Part shown: positions 1 through 9,300 of the stretch, one piece after another
Numbering within the stretch: the stretch's first letter is position 1
Layout: every line of letters begins with the position of its first letter
Assembly: GCA_017417385.1 (NCBI GenBank)
Contig: JAFPZF010000037.1
Coordinates: 1-56,268 of the forward strand
DNA: 56,268 bases
DNA from: Bacteroidales bacterium
GTDB taxonomy: Bacteria; Bacteroidota; Bacteroidia; Bacteroidales; Marinilabiliaceae
Direction of reading: 5' to 3'
Made by a program: the position numbers and the translations under genes
The notes under the pieces: generated by a model
Databases searched by the model: none
What the model saw: only the letters and a program-made list of their open reading frames with translations
Told to the model about the DNA's origin: nothing

Positions 1-365
1 AGAGGGAAAGAAGAAAGTGCGAAAGTAAATAGAGCGCGAGGAAGAGGACAAAGAGGGAGAGGGGGGAAATGTGAGAGCCTGAGGAGAGAGGGTGGTGAGG
101 GCAAAGATGTGGTAAAGAGAGCGAGAGGAGCGAAGTGTAGAGAGCATAAAAAGTTAAAATAATGAGTAATACGCAACAAAAACGACGGAAACACGTAAGA
201 AGGAATATAGAAAAATTAATTGTTAAAAAACGACAAAAGGAAGGCGAAATAACTAAATATCAATTAAAGAAATATATAAAACTGTTAAAAATGCAATTCA
301 AACTCACACGAGAGGTGAGAGGGAGAGCGTTAAATAGATAAAACAACCAAACAACGAAACTAGGT
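1..365. other. gene-free purine-loaded leader of the first gene
   Basis: I see no convincing gene here. Positions 1-140 are overwhelmingly A and G on the + strand, one of several polypurine islands in the window. One + frame stays open from the edge to about 162, but only because purine-only sequence cannot make TAA or TAG without a T, so I do not call a gene. Positions 141-365 are A/T-rich and presumably carry the promoter of the following receptor gene. I could not find a clear TAnnTTTG -7 box. Confidence 0.6.
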
Positions 366-3146
366 ATGAAGAGAATAATTACGGCGATAGCGATAGGTCT
401 GTTGACTGTAGCTAGTGCTGAGTCGTACGGGCAGCAGCAGCTGACGAGGGAGCAGATACTAGCGATGTCGACGGAGGAGCTATCGGAGCTACCGCTCGAG
501 GACCTGATGCAGGCGGTTGAGACACTTGGCGTGAGCAGTGTAGACGAGTTATTCGCGTTGATCATGAACAAGAACGTCTCGTCGGCGTCGAAGAAGGAGG
601 AGGACACATTCACGTCGCCGCTCTCGACGACAGTAATCACGAAGAGCGAGATGAGGACGTATGGCGTGAGCTGCATAGAGGAAGCTATGAGGTTGATCCC
701 GGGCATGATAGTGACGGAGAAGACGAACGGCGTCTATGACATCCAGATGAGGGGACTGAACAACATCCCGGACAACAACATGATCTTGTACTCGGAGAAC
801 TCGAACACCCTCGTGATGATAGACGGTCGACCGGTTCACAACTATGCGATGGGCGCTGTGAACTTCGACATGATACCAATCGACATAGAGGATGTCGACA
901 GGATCGAGGTTGTCAGGGGCACGGCTACGGCGCTGTATGGAGCCAATGCAGTCACGGGCGTCATCAACATCATCACGGAGAAGCCGGACATGGCCAAATA
1001 CACCGTGACGGGAAGCGTCCAGATGGGCAATCAGTCAACATTCCTCGGGAACGTAGCGCTCAGGAAGTCGATGAGCGACAAGCTGGCGATGGGACTGACA
1101 GTCAGCGTCCAGCACAGGAATAGGCCGACAGACAAGCTGTACGTCATCCCGGCGGCGGGAGTCATGATGTCGAAGAACAAAGATGCCGCAGTGATAGAGA
1201 GCACGGACGAGGCTAGCTTCGGAGCGATGGTTGCGACAGGCGAGCTGACAGACTTCTCGGCGGGCGGATATGTCAGCACAGAGGATCTTCATGGGCTTCG
1301 TCAGATCTACAAGGGCACGAACCCGATGACAGGTGGCACGTATTACTCAGTCTTCAAGTGCTTAGAGCCGGAGACGCCGGCAAGCGAGATGTTCCCGGAC
1401 CCAGGACTAGCGAGGAGCACGGAGGGATATAACGGCTACATAGCGATAACGCCGGCGAAGGACGTCAGGATAGACATAACGGGAGGCTATCAGAGGAGCT
1501 ACATCAACTCGACGCCAGTCGGCGATGACTACTTCTCGTTCAACGGCAGGCAGTCGAAGAGCGGATATGCTGCACTCTCGGCGAGCATCAAGGACCTGAA
1601 GGTCCTGGCAAACTATTCGGCAGGTCCGCAGGACTATGCAGTCGGGGTGTCAGGCTTCAAGGTCAAGACGAATGTCTTCAACGTATCGGCAGAGTATGAC
1701 ATCAACGTGGGGGAGCTCGGGATACGCCCGGGAATCTCGTATCAGAAAGTGTACTATGAGGACTACGTCCCGGAGTACACCGACAAGGAGAGGTACGAGT
1801 GGAAGTATGAAGACCCGGGGCACAAGTATGACGCGAAGGACCTCGACCACCTGAGCGGATTCTTCAACTATGACGCGGAGCTGACAGCGTTGGCGCCGAG
1901 CCTCAGACTCGACTACAAGCACAACAATTTCAGAGCAATAGCGGCATACAGGGCAGACAAGACGAACATACCGGACAAGTGGAATCACTCATGGCAGATC
2001 TCGCTGAGCCAGAAGCTCAATGACAAGAACTTCATCAGGCTCGTGTACGGTAGGGGATACAGAAGTGCGATCATGGTGAACTCGAGTGCGAACTTCGAGT
2101 GGACGAGGACCGATCTGATGTTTCCGGACAACCTAAAGTTCCTGAACAACAAGGAAGCAGACCTCGTGAGCATAGACAACATCGAGTTAGGCTACAGGAT
2201 GAAGCCGAGCCAGAACTTGTTGCTTGATGCGGAGGTGTTCTACTCGATATCGAGGGACTATGGAGCTCTCATGGGGAACAGCGCATACGTCTGGATAGCG
2301 ATGAGCGACATCTCGAAGGCGATAGCGAGCAGGGACCTTTCGTCGTCGATAAGTGCGTTCCACACGGGGGCGGTAATCCAGTATGACAACTTGCCATACG
2401 AGGTGAAGCAGATGGGACTGAGCCTGAACATGGACTGGATATTGTCGTCGAAGTTGATAGCGAAGGTCAACCTGAACGTACAGAACACGAAGATAGACAA
2501 GTACTACCAGTACAATCAGACCAACATGCTCGGAAAGCTGCTAACGAATGCCACCATGGAGGGCATAATGGTAGCGATGAGGACATCGCAGGCAGTGAAC
2601 ACGGCGGAGGCGCAGGCAAAGCAGGCAGCACTCGACGCAGGGGCAAGCGAGGCTGAGGCAGAGGCAGCAGGCCAGACGGCAAGGACAGCGGCTGCGAAGG
2701 AGACATTCCAGGAGTACATAAGGATGGGCCTATATGACCCGGAGACAGACCGCGTCACGGCAGGCAATCAGGACAGGAAGAAGTTCGAGGAGATGAACGA
2801 GGAGAACTACAAGCTGCTGCACCCTGACACTGAGGACGGAGTCGAGAACAAGGCTACGCCGAAGCTGTATGGCATGATCGGATTGATGTACAGGCCGATG
2901 GAGAGGCTGAACATATCAGCGTTTGCGAACTACATCGGGAAGAGGACATACGCGACGAAGTACAACAGCAATGGCGAGGAGCTCGGACAGAGGCTGACAA
3001 TAAACCTCAAGGTAGGCTTCAAGCCAGTCCAGAACTTCGAGTTGTTCTTCAACGCTCATAACTTGCTGAACAACAAGAAGAGAGAGTTCGTATATTCGGA
3101 CGAGATAAAGGGTATTTACACGTTCGGAGCGAACTTCTCATTCTAA
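366..3146 (+). CDS. TonB-dependent outer-membrane receptor
   Basis: 926 residues. An N-terminal signal peptide (about residues 1-22) is followed by a short acidic linker and a plug domain at about 79-207, with typical plug strings such as VMIDGRP and DRIEVVRGTATALYGANAVTGVINI-like blocks separated here by nothing unusual. The rest is a beta-barrel ending in the aromatic-terminated strand FGANFSF, as expected of an outer-membrane porin-like receptor. It should take up a TonB-energised ligand; the substrate cannot be told. There is no carboxypeptidase-regulatory or STN extension, and no SusD partner follows, so it is not a classical SusCD pair. An Ala/Glu-rich helical stretch at about 745-778 interrupts the barrel and is probably a periplasmic turn or extracellular loop insertion. 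Codons are strongly ATA/AGG biased. Confidence 0.93.
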   Translation: MKRIITAIAIGLLTVASAESYGQQQLTREQILAMSTEELSELPLEDLMQAVETLGVSSVDELFALIMNKNVSSASKKEEDTFTSPLSTTVITKSEMRTYGVSCIEEAMRLIPGMIVTEKTNGVYDIQMRGLNNIPDNNMILYSENSNTLVMIDGRPVHNYAMGAVNFDMIPIDIEDVDRIEVVRGTATALYGANAVTGVINIITEKPDMAKYTVTGSVQMGNQSTFLGNVALRKSMSDKLAMGLTVSVQHRNRPTDKLYVIPAAGVMMSKNKDAAVIESTDEASFGAMVATGELTDFSAGGYVSTEDLHGLRQIYKGTNPMTGGTYYSVFKCLEPETPASEMFPDPGLARSTEGYNGYIAITPAKDVRIDITGGYQRSYINSTPVGDDYFSFNGRQSKSGYAALSASIKDLKVLANYSAGPQDYAVGVSGFKVKTNVFNVSAEYDINVGELGIRPGISYQKVYYEDYVPEYTDKERYEWKYEDPGHKYDAKDLDHLSGFFNYDAELTALAPSLRLDYKHNNFRAIAAYRADKTNIPDKWNHSWQISLSQKLNDKNFIRLVYGRGYRSAIMVNSSANFEWTRTDLMFPDNLKFLNNKEADLVSIDNIELGYRMKPSQNLLLDAEVFYSISRDYGALMGNSAYVWIAMSDISKAIASRDLSSSISAFHTGAVIQYDNLPYEVKQMGLSLNMDWILSSKLIAKVNLNVQNTKIDKYYQYNQTNMLGKLLTNATMEGIMVAMRTSQAVNTAEAQAKQAALDAGASEAEAEAAGQTARTAAAKETFQEYIRMGLYDPETDRVTAGNQDRKKFEEMNEENYKLLHPDTEDGVENKATPKLYGMIGLMYRPMERLNISAFANYIGKRTYATKYNSNGEELGQRLTINLKVGFKPVQNFELFFNAHNLLNNKKREFVYSDEIKGIYTFGANFSF

Positions 3147-3150
3147 GTGA

Positions 3151-3179
3151 CCTTCTATAAATTGCTTTTCTAGAAGTCC
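3151..3179. repeat. fused-end remnant of the inverted-end element
   Basis: Directly after the receptor stop lies a 29-bp near-palindrome in which a left end (TTCTATAAATTGC) is joined to a right end (TTTCTAGAA). The same two ends bound the longer elements at 11261-11381 and 50356-50570. I read it as a minimal or internally deleted copy. It could also act simply as a weak hairpin at the 3' end of the receptor transcript. Confidence 0.5.
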
Positions 3180-3258
3180 ACATATAACGAGGATGAAATA
3201 CGGTAAAAGGAGAAATCACATTTCACCCTTACACTAAGATCTGTTTGTTTTTGACCAG

Positions 3259-3299
3259 AAGCGACCTGCCGGCGAGAGTTGACGGGTCGCTTTACTTTA
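3259..3299 (+). terminator. likely terminator of the receptor gene
   Basis: An 8-bp perfect stem (AAGCGACC with GGTCGCTT, 3259-3266 and 3285-3292) is followed by a T-rich stretch, TTTACTTTAG. It sits about 110 bp after the receptor stop and before the next gene, where a transcript end is expected. The loop is long (18 nt), so confidence is moderate. Confidence 0.55.
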
Positions 3300-3341
3300 G
3301 CAGACAAACAGGAGATAGACGAGAAATACGGGAAAAGTATG

Positions 3342-3349
3342 TAAATTTG
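3342..3349 (+). promoter_or_regulatory. possible -7 box of the GNAT gene
   Basis: TAAATTTG matches the Bacteroidota -7 consensus TAnnTTTG, 25 bp ahead of the start codon. No TTG lies at the usual 19-21 bp upstream distance, so this is a partial promoter call. Confidence 0.35.
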
Positions 3350-3374
3350 TAGAGACAGGAAAAAGAAAGAAGAC

Positions 3375-3965
3375 ATGGAGCTAGAGACAGAGAGACTGAT
3401 ACTGAGGCCATGGCGCGAGGACGACGCGGAGTCCCTCTACAAATATGCGAAGAGCGAGGAGGTTGGGCCTGCGGCGGGATGGCCTGCGCACAGGAGCGTA
3501 GAGGAGAGCAGGGAGATAATCAGGAACATACTGCAAGCAGATGAGACGTATGCCGTCGTCCTGAAGGCGACGGGCGAGCCAGTAGGGAGTGTAGGGCTGA
3601 TGATAGGGGCGGAGAGCAACATAGGGCTACCGGTGGACGAATGCGAAGTCGGGTACTGGATAGGAGTCCCGTATTGGGGACAGGGGTTGATACCGGAGGC
3701 AGTCAGGGAGATGGAGAGACGTGCGTTTGAGGACTTAGGGATGAAGAAGGTGTGGGCCGGATATTTTGACGGGAACGAGAAGTCCAAGAGAGTACAGGAG
3801 AAATGCGGACTGAGGTACGTAGAGACGAGGGAGGGGGTGACGTCTCAGCTGATAGGAGAAGTCAGGACAGAGCACATCACGTGCATAACGAGAGAGGAAT
3901 GGGAGGGGAGGGGAGAGAAGAGGGAGAGGGAGAAGGAGAGAAGAGGGAGGGGGAATAGTCTCTAA
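3375..3965 (+). CDS. GNAT family N-acetyltransferase (RimJ/RimL-like)
   Basis: 196 residues. It opens with the family signature ETERLILRPWREDDAESLY and carries the acetyl-CoA-binding core around GYWIGVPYWGQGLIPEAV (the Q/RxxGxG/A region) and GNEKSKRVQEKCGL. It should transfer an acetyl group from acetyl-CoA to a protein N-terminus or small-molecule amine; the substrate is unknown. The domain ends near residue 176. The last roughly 20 residues are a Glu/Arg/Gly-only tail encoded by a polypurine island, apparently an extension of the frame into repeat DNA. The gene stands alone between a terminator and a gene of different composition. Confidence 0.88.
   Translation: MELETERLILRPWREDDAESLYKYAKSEEVGPAAGWPAHRSVEESREIIRNILQADETYAVVLKATGEPVGSVGLMIGAESNIGLPVDECEVGYWIGVPYWGQGLIPEAVREMERRAFEDLGMKKVWAGYFDGNEKSKRVQEKCGLRYVETREGVTSQLIGEVRTEHITCITREEWEGRGEKREREKERRGRGNSL
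3899..3959 (+). repeat. polypurine island overlapping the GNAT 3' end
   Basis: Almost pure A/G on the + strand, made of words such as GGGGAGAGAAGAGGG. It is translated as the C-terminal tail of the acetyltransferase. The same words occur in the gene-free islands at 11.4, 17.8 and 24.7 kb. Confidence 0.7.
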
Positions 3966-4008
3966 AAGAAATAGACATAGGAGAAAGGCATTGTAAGACA
4001 TAGAACCC

Positions 4009-4638
4009 ATGAAAGAAATACTCTACAGAAACTATAGACTATATGGCAACCATGAATTGGAAACGGAAACAAACACGCTGTATCAATTAGATGGTCAGAA
4101 CAAAACTAGGTATAGTCGTCGAAAAAATAAAGACGGTCTACTGCTTGAAGCATCACGTCTTGCGCATGAGCAGCGCAAGGTGTATTGGGTAACTATCTTA
4201 GAAGATGGCAAAGCAAAGTATTACATAACGTTTACTAGTGTCTTTATTTCGGTGGATTTTCTAGACGACAAAGGACGCACGGTGAAAAGCTATCAATTCG
4301 ATAAGGTAGAGCCTAACAAGTTGATGGTAACATTCATGAACTTATATGAATACCATGACGACTCCGATGACCTCGATGTGGATTTGCTCTACTCATACAA
4401 AGCGGATGGCTCTTTTGCTCATGTCGAGAGATTTACTACAAGAAAAGGTATGGAACGCCGCGTAGAACAAATTGATTATAAAGCTCATAGCAAAGTAGAC
4501 ATATCAGACAACTTTGCAGCTTATCCTGAATTTGGGCATTATGATGAGCTTATCAGAGAAGATCGTGTGCTATTCACTGACTATCAAAGCTTGGAGTGCA
4601 CAAAAAAGACATCTACATGGCAAACTCCTGACTACTGA
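4009..4638 (+). CDS. unrecognised protein, foreign composition, probably frameshifted
   Basis: 209 residues; I do not recognise a family. It has no signal peptide or membrane segment and is charged, probably beta-rich and soluble (for example the strands KYYITFTSVFISVDFLDD). Its codon use is ordinary and A/T-richer, without the ATA/AGG excess and purine loading of its neighbours, which suggests recent acquisition. The reading frame stops at 4638, but from an A6 run at about 4602-4608 the next frame continues with a protein-like stretch (EECFAVTRYSYYESFCYKPF) to about 4735, where composition changes abruptly to polypurine DNA. I infer an original protein of about 240 residues broken by a one-base slip, or a sequencing error in the A-run. 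Size and isolation would also fit an immunity-like orphan, but nothing shows that. Confidence 0.6.
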   Translation: MKEILYRNYRLYGNHELETETNTLYQLDGQNKTRYSRRKNKDGLLLEASRLAHEQRKVYWVTILEDGKAKYYITFTSVFISVDFLDDKGRTVKSYQFDKVEPNKLMVTFMNLYEYHDDSDDLDVDLLYSYKADGSFAHVERFTTRKGMERRVEQIDYKAHSKVDISDNFAAYPEFGHYDELIREDRVLFTDYQSLECTKKTSTWQTPDY

Positions 4639-4734
4639 AGAGGAGTGCTTTGCAGTAACACGTTATAGTTATTATGAATCGTTTTGCTACAAGCCTTTTT
4701 GGGGGTATTTACACTATCGTATCATAGGCTCAAC

Positions 4735-4886
4735 GGAAGTGCGGCAAAAGAGGAGTGAGACAGTGAGCGGAGTACGGGAGGTAGATGGAGAGGGAAGGAG
4801 TTGCCAGAAGGGCAGAAGAACATCCCAGAGTGAGGGAGAACGAAAATTAAATTTGAGGGGAGAGGGAGAAAGGAGAGAAGAAAGGC
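4735..4886 (+). repeat. polypurine island before dacB
   Basis: A/G-dominated sequence begins sharply where the A/T-richer foreign segment ends. It contains GAGAGAAG and GGGAGAGGGAG words and a TAAATTTG at 4848-4855. No gene is supported in it. Confidence 0.6.
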
Positions 4887-4887
4887 G

Positions 4888-4895
4888 TAAATTTG
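4888..4895 (+). promoter_or_regulatory. possible -7 box of dacB
   Basis: TAAATTTG lies 19 bp before the dacB start codon and matches the Bacteroidota -7 consensus. A second identical octamer is at 4848-4855. Neither has a TTG at a convincing -33 distance. Confidence 0.35.
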
Positions 4896-4914
4896 CGATA
4901 GGAAAACAAACGAG

Positions 4915-6360
4915 ATGAAGAGACTTTTGGCAAGTGCGATAGCCATCCTGACAGGGATAGGAGTCACAAGTGAGGCAGCGGGGAAGAAGAATCCGCCGAT
5001 AGCTGGACTAAGCGGAGTCGAGACACAGGCGGCGATATTCGTCATGCTCGACAAGGACATGAGGGCGAAGGACACAGTATACACATGGAACAGCAACAAG
5101 AGACTAACGCCAGCCTCGCTGACGAAGCTATTCACGACGGCGGCGATACTAGACAGCAAGGGAAGCCGGTATAGAATCAGGACGCGGATAGGGTATGAGC
5201 CTGAGACAGGGATAGTAGTATTACACGGGGCATACGACCCGACGACAGACTCAAGATTTTTCGACAAAGGGCAGTTGGAGGCCGTAGCGGACACACTGGC
5301 GGAGAAGCTAAAAGCCAAGAAGGCGACGAAGGGACTCAGACTGACGACAGACAAGAGCCTCGAGACGCAGACGCCGTATTGCCCGAAGCACATGTGGTAT
5401 GACATGGGGAACTACTATGGCGTCTCGCCGAGCGACCTGATGGCGGACGACAACATGACGACACTATATTTCTCGTCGCCGAAGGGGATAGACCGGCCGT
5501 GCAAGATAGACTCGATGAATCCCGACGACGGGTGGAAGACGCGTCCCATATCTTACGTCAGGAGTTACGAGGGGAAGTCCGACCAGTGCTTCATATACAT
5601 GGCGGGCGACACGTGGTATGCAGACGGGCAGATACCGAGCAACAGGCCAGTGTTTGAAGTACGGTCATCAATTCCCTACCCTACGGAGCATTACGGGAAG
5701 AAGATGGCGAGACTGCTGAGGGAGAGGGGGATAGACATAGAATATGCGAGCAACCCGACACTCGAAGAAGCGGCGAAGCACGACAGGACACTGATGAACG
5801 TAGAGTCTCCAGAGATATGGGAAGTCATCAGGGAGACAAACCTATGGAGCATAAACCACTATGCGGAGGCGATGCTGATGCATCTAGCCTCGATAGACAG
5901 GCGAGAGAAGATCAGGCGAGGCGAGAGAGACGAGCGGAAGCTGACGTGGGAAGAGGGCGTCGACTACCTAAAGAACTATTGGAAAGAGAGGGCAGGCATA
6001 GACATAAAGATAGCTGACGGCAGTGGGTTGTCGCCCAAAGGCTCGTTCAGTGCCGGTGACGTCGTAAAGCTACTCGAGTACATGGGGAGGACAAAGGAGC
6101 GAGAGTTCTGGATCAACAGCCTGCCGGTTGCGGGGATGACTGGGACCATGAGTGACATCGGGGAGAGGAGCGTCGTAGCAGGGAAAGTGTGGGCGAAGAC
6201 AGGCTCGATGAGCGGAGTGATGGCCGTCGGGGGGTACATGGAGTGCAAGAGTGGACGGATGGCGGCGTTCTGCCTCATAACCAATCATGACGAGGAGCCG
6301 ATGTCGATAATCAGGAAGGCGATAGGCGACTGGCTCGTAAGGATGTATAAGAAGAACTAG
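4915..6360 (+). CDS. dacB: D-alanyl-D-alanine carboxypeptidase/endopeptidase (PBP4, DacB type)
   Basis: 481 residues with a signal peptide (about 1-22, ending near SEAAG). All three active-site motifs of penicillin-binding peptidases are visible in order: SLTK at about 67-70, SIN at about 312-314 followed by HYAEAML, and KTG at about 427-429. The DGSGLS block typical of the S13 family is also present. It should trim or cleave peptidoglycan cross-links in the periplasm. Length is normal for PBP4. The AsmA-like gene follows after 38 bp, so the two may be co-transcribed. Confidence 0.93.
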   Translation: MKRLLASAIAILTGIGVTSEAAGKKNPPIAGLSGVETQAAIFVMLDKDMRAKDTVYTWNSNKRLTPASLTKLFTTAAILDSKGSRYRIRTRIGYEPETGIVVLHGAYDPTTDSRFFDKGQLEAVADTLAEKLKAKKATKGLRLTTDKSLETQTPYCPKHMWYDMGNYYGVSPSDLMADDNMTTLYFSSPKGIDRPCKIDSMNPDDGWKTRPISYVRSYEGKSDQCFIYMAGDTWYADGQIPSNRPVFEVRSSIPYPTEHYGKKMARLLRERGIDIEYASNPTLEEAAKHDRTLMNVESPEIWEVIRETNLWSINHYAEAMLMHLASIDRREKIRRGERDERKLTWEEGVDYLKNYWKERAGIDIKIADGSGLSPKGSFSAGDVVKLLEYMGRTKEREFWINSLPVAGMTGTMSDIGERSVVAGKVWAKTGSMSGVMAVGGYMECKSGRMAAFCLITNHDEEPMSIIRKAIGDWLVRMYKKN

Positions 6361-6398
6361 AGCGACTCGGGAGTTGAAGAGAACAGGAGGGCGAGAAA

Positions 6399-9300
6399 GT
6401 GCTGAAGACAATAAAGAAGATAGTGATAGTGATACTGCTGCTGACGGTAGTCCTGCTCGGCGGCGGCATCTTCGTATTCAACAAATTGATGGCGAGAGAC
6501 TGGCTCGTCCCGACGATAGAGAACCTCAGCCAGTCGTATCTCGATGCAGACGTAAAAGTCGAGGATGCGGAGGTCACCTTCTTCTCAACATTCCCGAGGT
6601 TCGGCATAGAGCTGAAGGGCGGGAGCATAGCGTGTCATCAGTTCAACAAGGACAGTGTCAGCGGGGTCGTCGTTGACAGCCTGAGGAGTCGGATAGACAC
6701 ATTGTTGACATTCGAGAAGGGCATAGTCGGCTTCAACCTACGGGAGTACCTACTCGGTGACGGGAGCATCAGCATAGGATACCTGAGACTAGACAGACCC
6801 ATAATCAGGATAATGACAGACAGCCTCGGACGGAGCTCGTATGACATAGTCAAGGAAGACACCGACACGGCGAAAGTCGAGGCGGACACCACGTCGACAG
6901 GGGCTCTGAAGCTAAATCACGTCAGACTGAACAATGCGAGGATAGCGTTGTTCGACCAACCGAGCCAGACATTCTTCTTTGCGGACAGCCTGACGCTGAA
7001 GGCAGACGGAGACCTAGGCGAGACAGAGACCGACGCAGAGATAGCGCTCGACATCAGGAGGACATCGCTAGGCGTCAGGAAGACACGATTCTTCAGGCGG
7101 CTGCCAATAGGACTAGAGGGGAGGATATACTTCAACGAGGAGGGGAAGTATCAGCTAGACGAGACACTACTAACAGTAGACGGGACAGACATAAACCTCG
7201 ACGGGTGGGTACAGCCAGACACGGCTGGGGCAGACATAGACATCAGGTATCAGTTGAAGTCGCCATCGGTAGAAAGACTATTCCAAGCCATACCGAAGAC
7301 ACTAATCGACAGACCAGTAGAGATAAAGGAGGGGAGCCTGGACCTAGCGGGAACCGTCATCGGCAGGGCGGACACCACGAGCGTACCAGTCTTTGAAGGG
7401 AAAGCGTACGTCAAAGGCGTCAGGGCGCACTGGGAGGGGATGCCCAAGGACATAGAGGACCTGACGGGAGAGTTCAACGTCTTGATAGACAAGAGCAGGC
7501 CGAAGGAGTCGTACGTCAACGTCAACATAGAGAACGTCAAGGGCGGAAAGAGCAGCGTCAAAGCGATCGTAGAGCTAAAGGAGCTACTGGAGGCGCCGCA
7601 GATAGACAGCGAGCTCGATGCTCACATAGACCTGAAGGACGCGCATAGCATCCTACCACTCGAGAACATGAAGATGGACGGGATAGTCGATGCGAAGCTG
7701 AAGGTCGGGGCACGGATAGAAGAAGTCATGAGATTCAACCTGTCGTCGCTCAGCATAGGTGGGAAGGCGACGGCGAAAGGAGTCGTCATAGAAGACGACA
7801 GCCTCAACTTCAGGCTACGGACAGAGATGAAGTGCAGATTCATGGGCGGAGACACGCTCGGGGTGCACATAGAGATACCGCGATTCGGGATGAGGGACAA
7901 CGAGACGAGGATACTCATCAGAGATGGGCGCATCATGGGCAAGGCGAAAGAGAAGCCGGACACCAGCAGGGTGACGCCGATGGAGTTCGAGACTGGGATA
8001 GCACGGGCGTACATCAGGCATGACTCAGTCAGAGTCATGGCGAGCCATATACGCACCAAAGACTACATAGAAGCGAGCGCAGTAGATAAAAAGCTACCTC
8101 ACCTACACTCGGACCTGACGGCAGACACCGTGAGGGCTGGCATATACGGCATAGGCAGTCAGACGACAGGGCTGAGTGCGAGAGCCGACCTAAGGGCGAC
8201 GGGCGACACAGTATGGGAAGCGCAGACAGGAGTAAAGTTTGACGAAGTATTGGCGCAGACACCATTCTCGAAACTACCGATAATATCGAGAGACGGCGAG
8301 GCGAGCCAGGATGGTAGTTCGGTGACACTGAAGAAGATGAGGGTGAAAATAGGGAAGAGCGAGATGACAATATCCGGGGAGAGCAGGGAGCTATTCAACG
8401 AGATAGCGAACAACAAGGAGATAAGAGCGAGGATAGAAATATCGGCGGACACCATAGACTGCAACGAGATAGTATCGTCTCTCCTGATGGCGAAGGACAC
8501 GAGCGAGAACGTCAGGAGTGCGACAATAGAGAGCGACTCGACGCTCGTCATCAGGACAGACTCACTCGAGAGGATAGTGAGTGCCGACACCTTGAGGCAG
8601 CAGATGCTATTGATACCGAACGACATAGCGCTTGACGTGAAGACGACGGCGAACGTGATAGTATGGGACAAGGCACGGATAACGAACATACGGAGTAACA
8701 TCAAGACCAACAAAGGGGCGCTACACGTGACCAACTTCTTCTTCAGGATGGGGAAGGCTAAGGCGCTGACGACGATGGCGTATAAAGCATATCCGCAGGC
8801 AGAGAGGGCGAGGATGACCCTATACACACATGCCGAGCAGTTTGACATAGAGCAGATAATGCGATCATTCTCGCTTGACAGCATAGTGCCAGCGCTGAAG
8901 CCGATGCGCGGTGCGATAGACTGCTATCTCGGGGCGAAGGTAGAGTTCGACAAAGAGATGAATCCGAACCTCAAGACCTCGAGGGCGTCGATACACCTCG
9001 GAGGGCAGCGGCTGACGCTACTCGAGAATGAGCAGTTCAAGAAGATAGCGAAGAGCCTATTCTTCAAAGACAAGAAGAGGAACATAGTCGACACGCTATC
9101 CGTAAACATCCTCGTAGATGCAGGTCGGGTGATGGTGCTGCCATTCGTGACAGAGATAGACAGGTATAGGATGGCCGTCAAGGGCAGTCAGGACCTCGAC
9201 ATGAACATGGACTACCATGCGTCGATACTAAAATCGCCACTGCCGTTCAAGATAGGCGTGAACATCAAGGGCAAGCCTGGGGACATAGACGTCGACGTCA

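Noticed and set aside
1-162. open frame at the left edge as the tail of an upstream gene
   Set aside because: Purine-only sequence rarely makes stops; nothing protein-like is visible.
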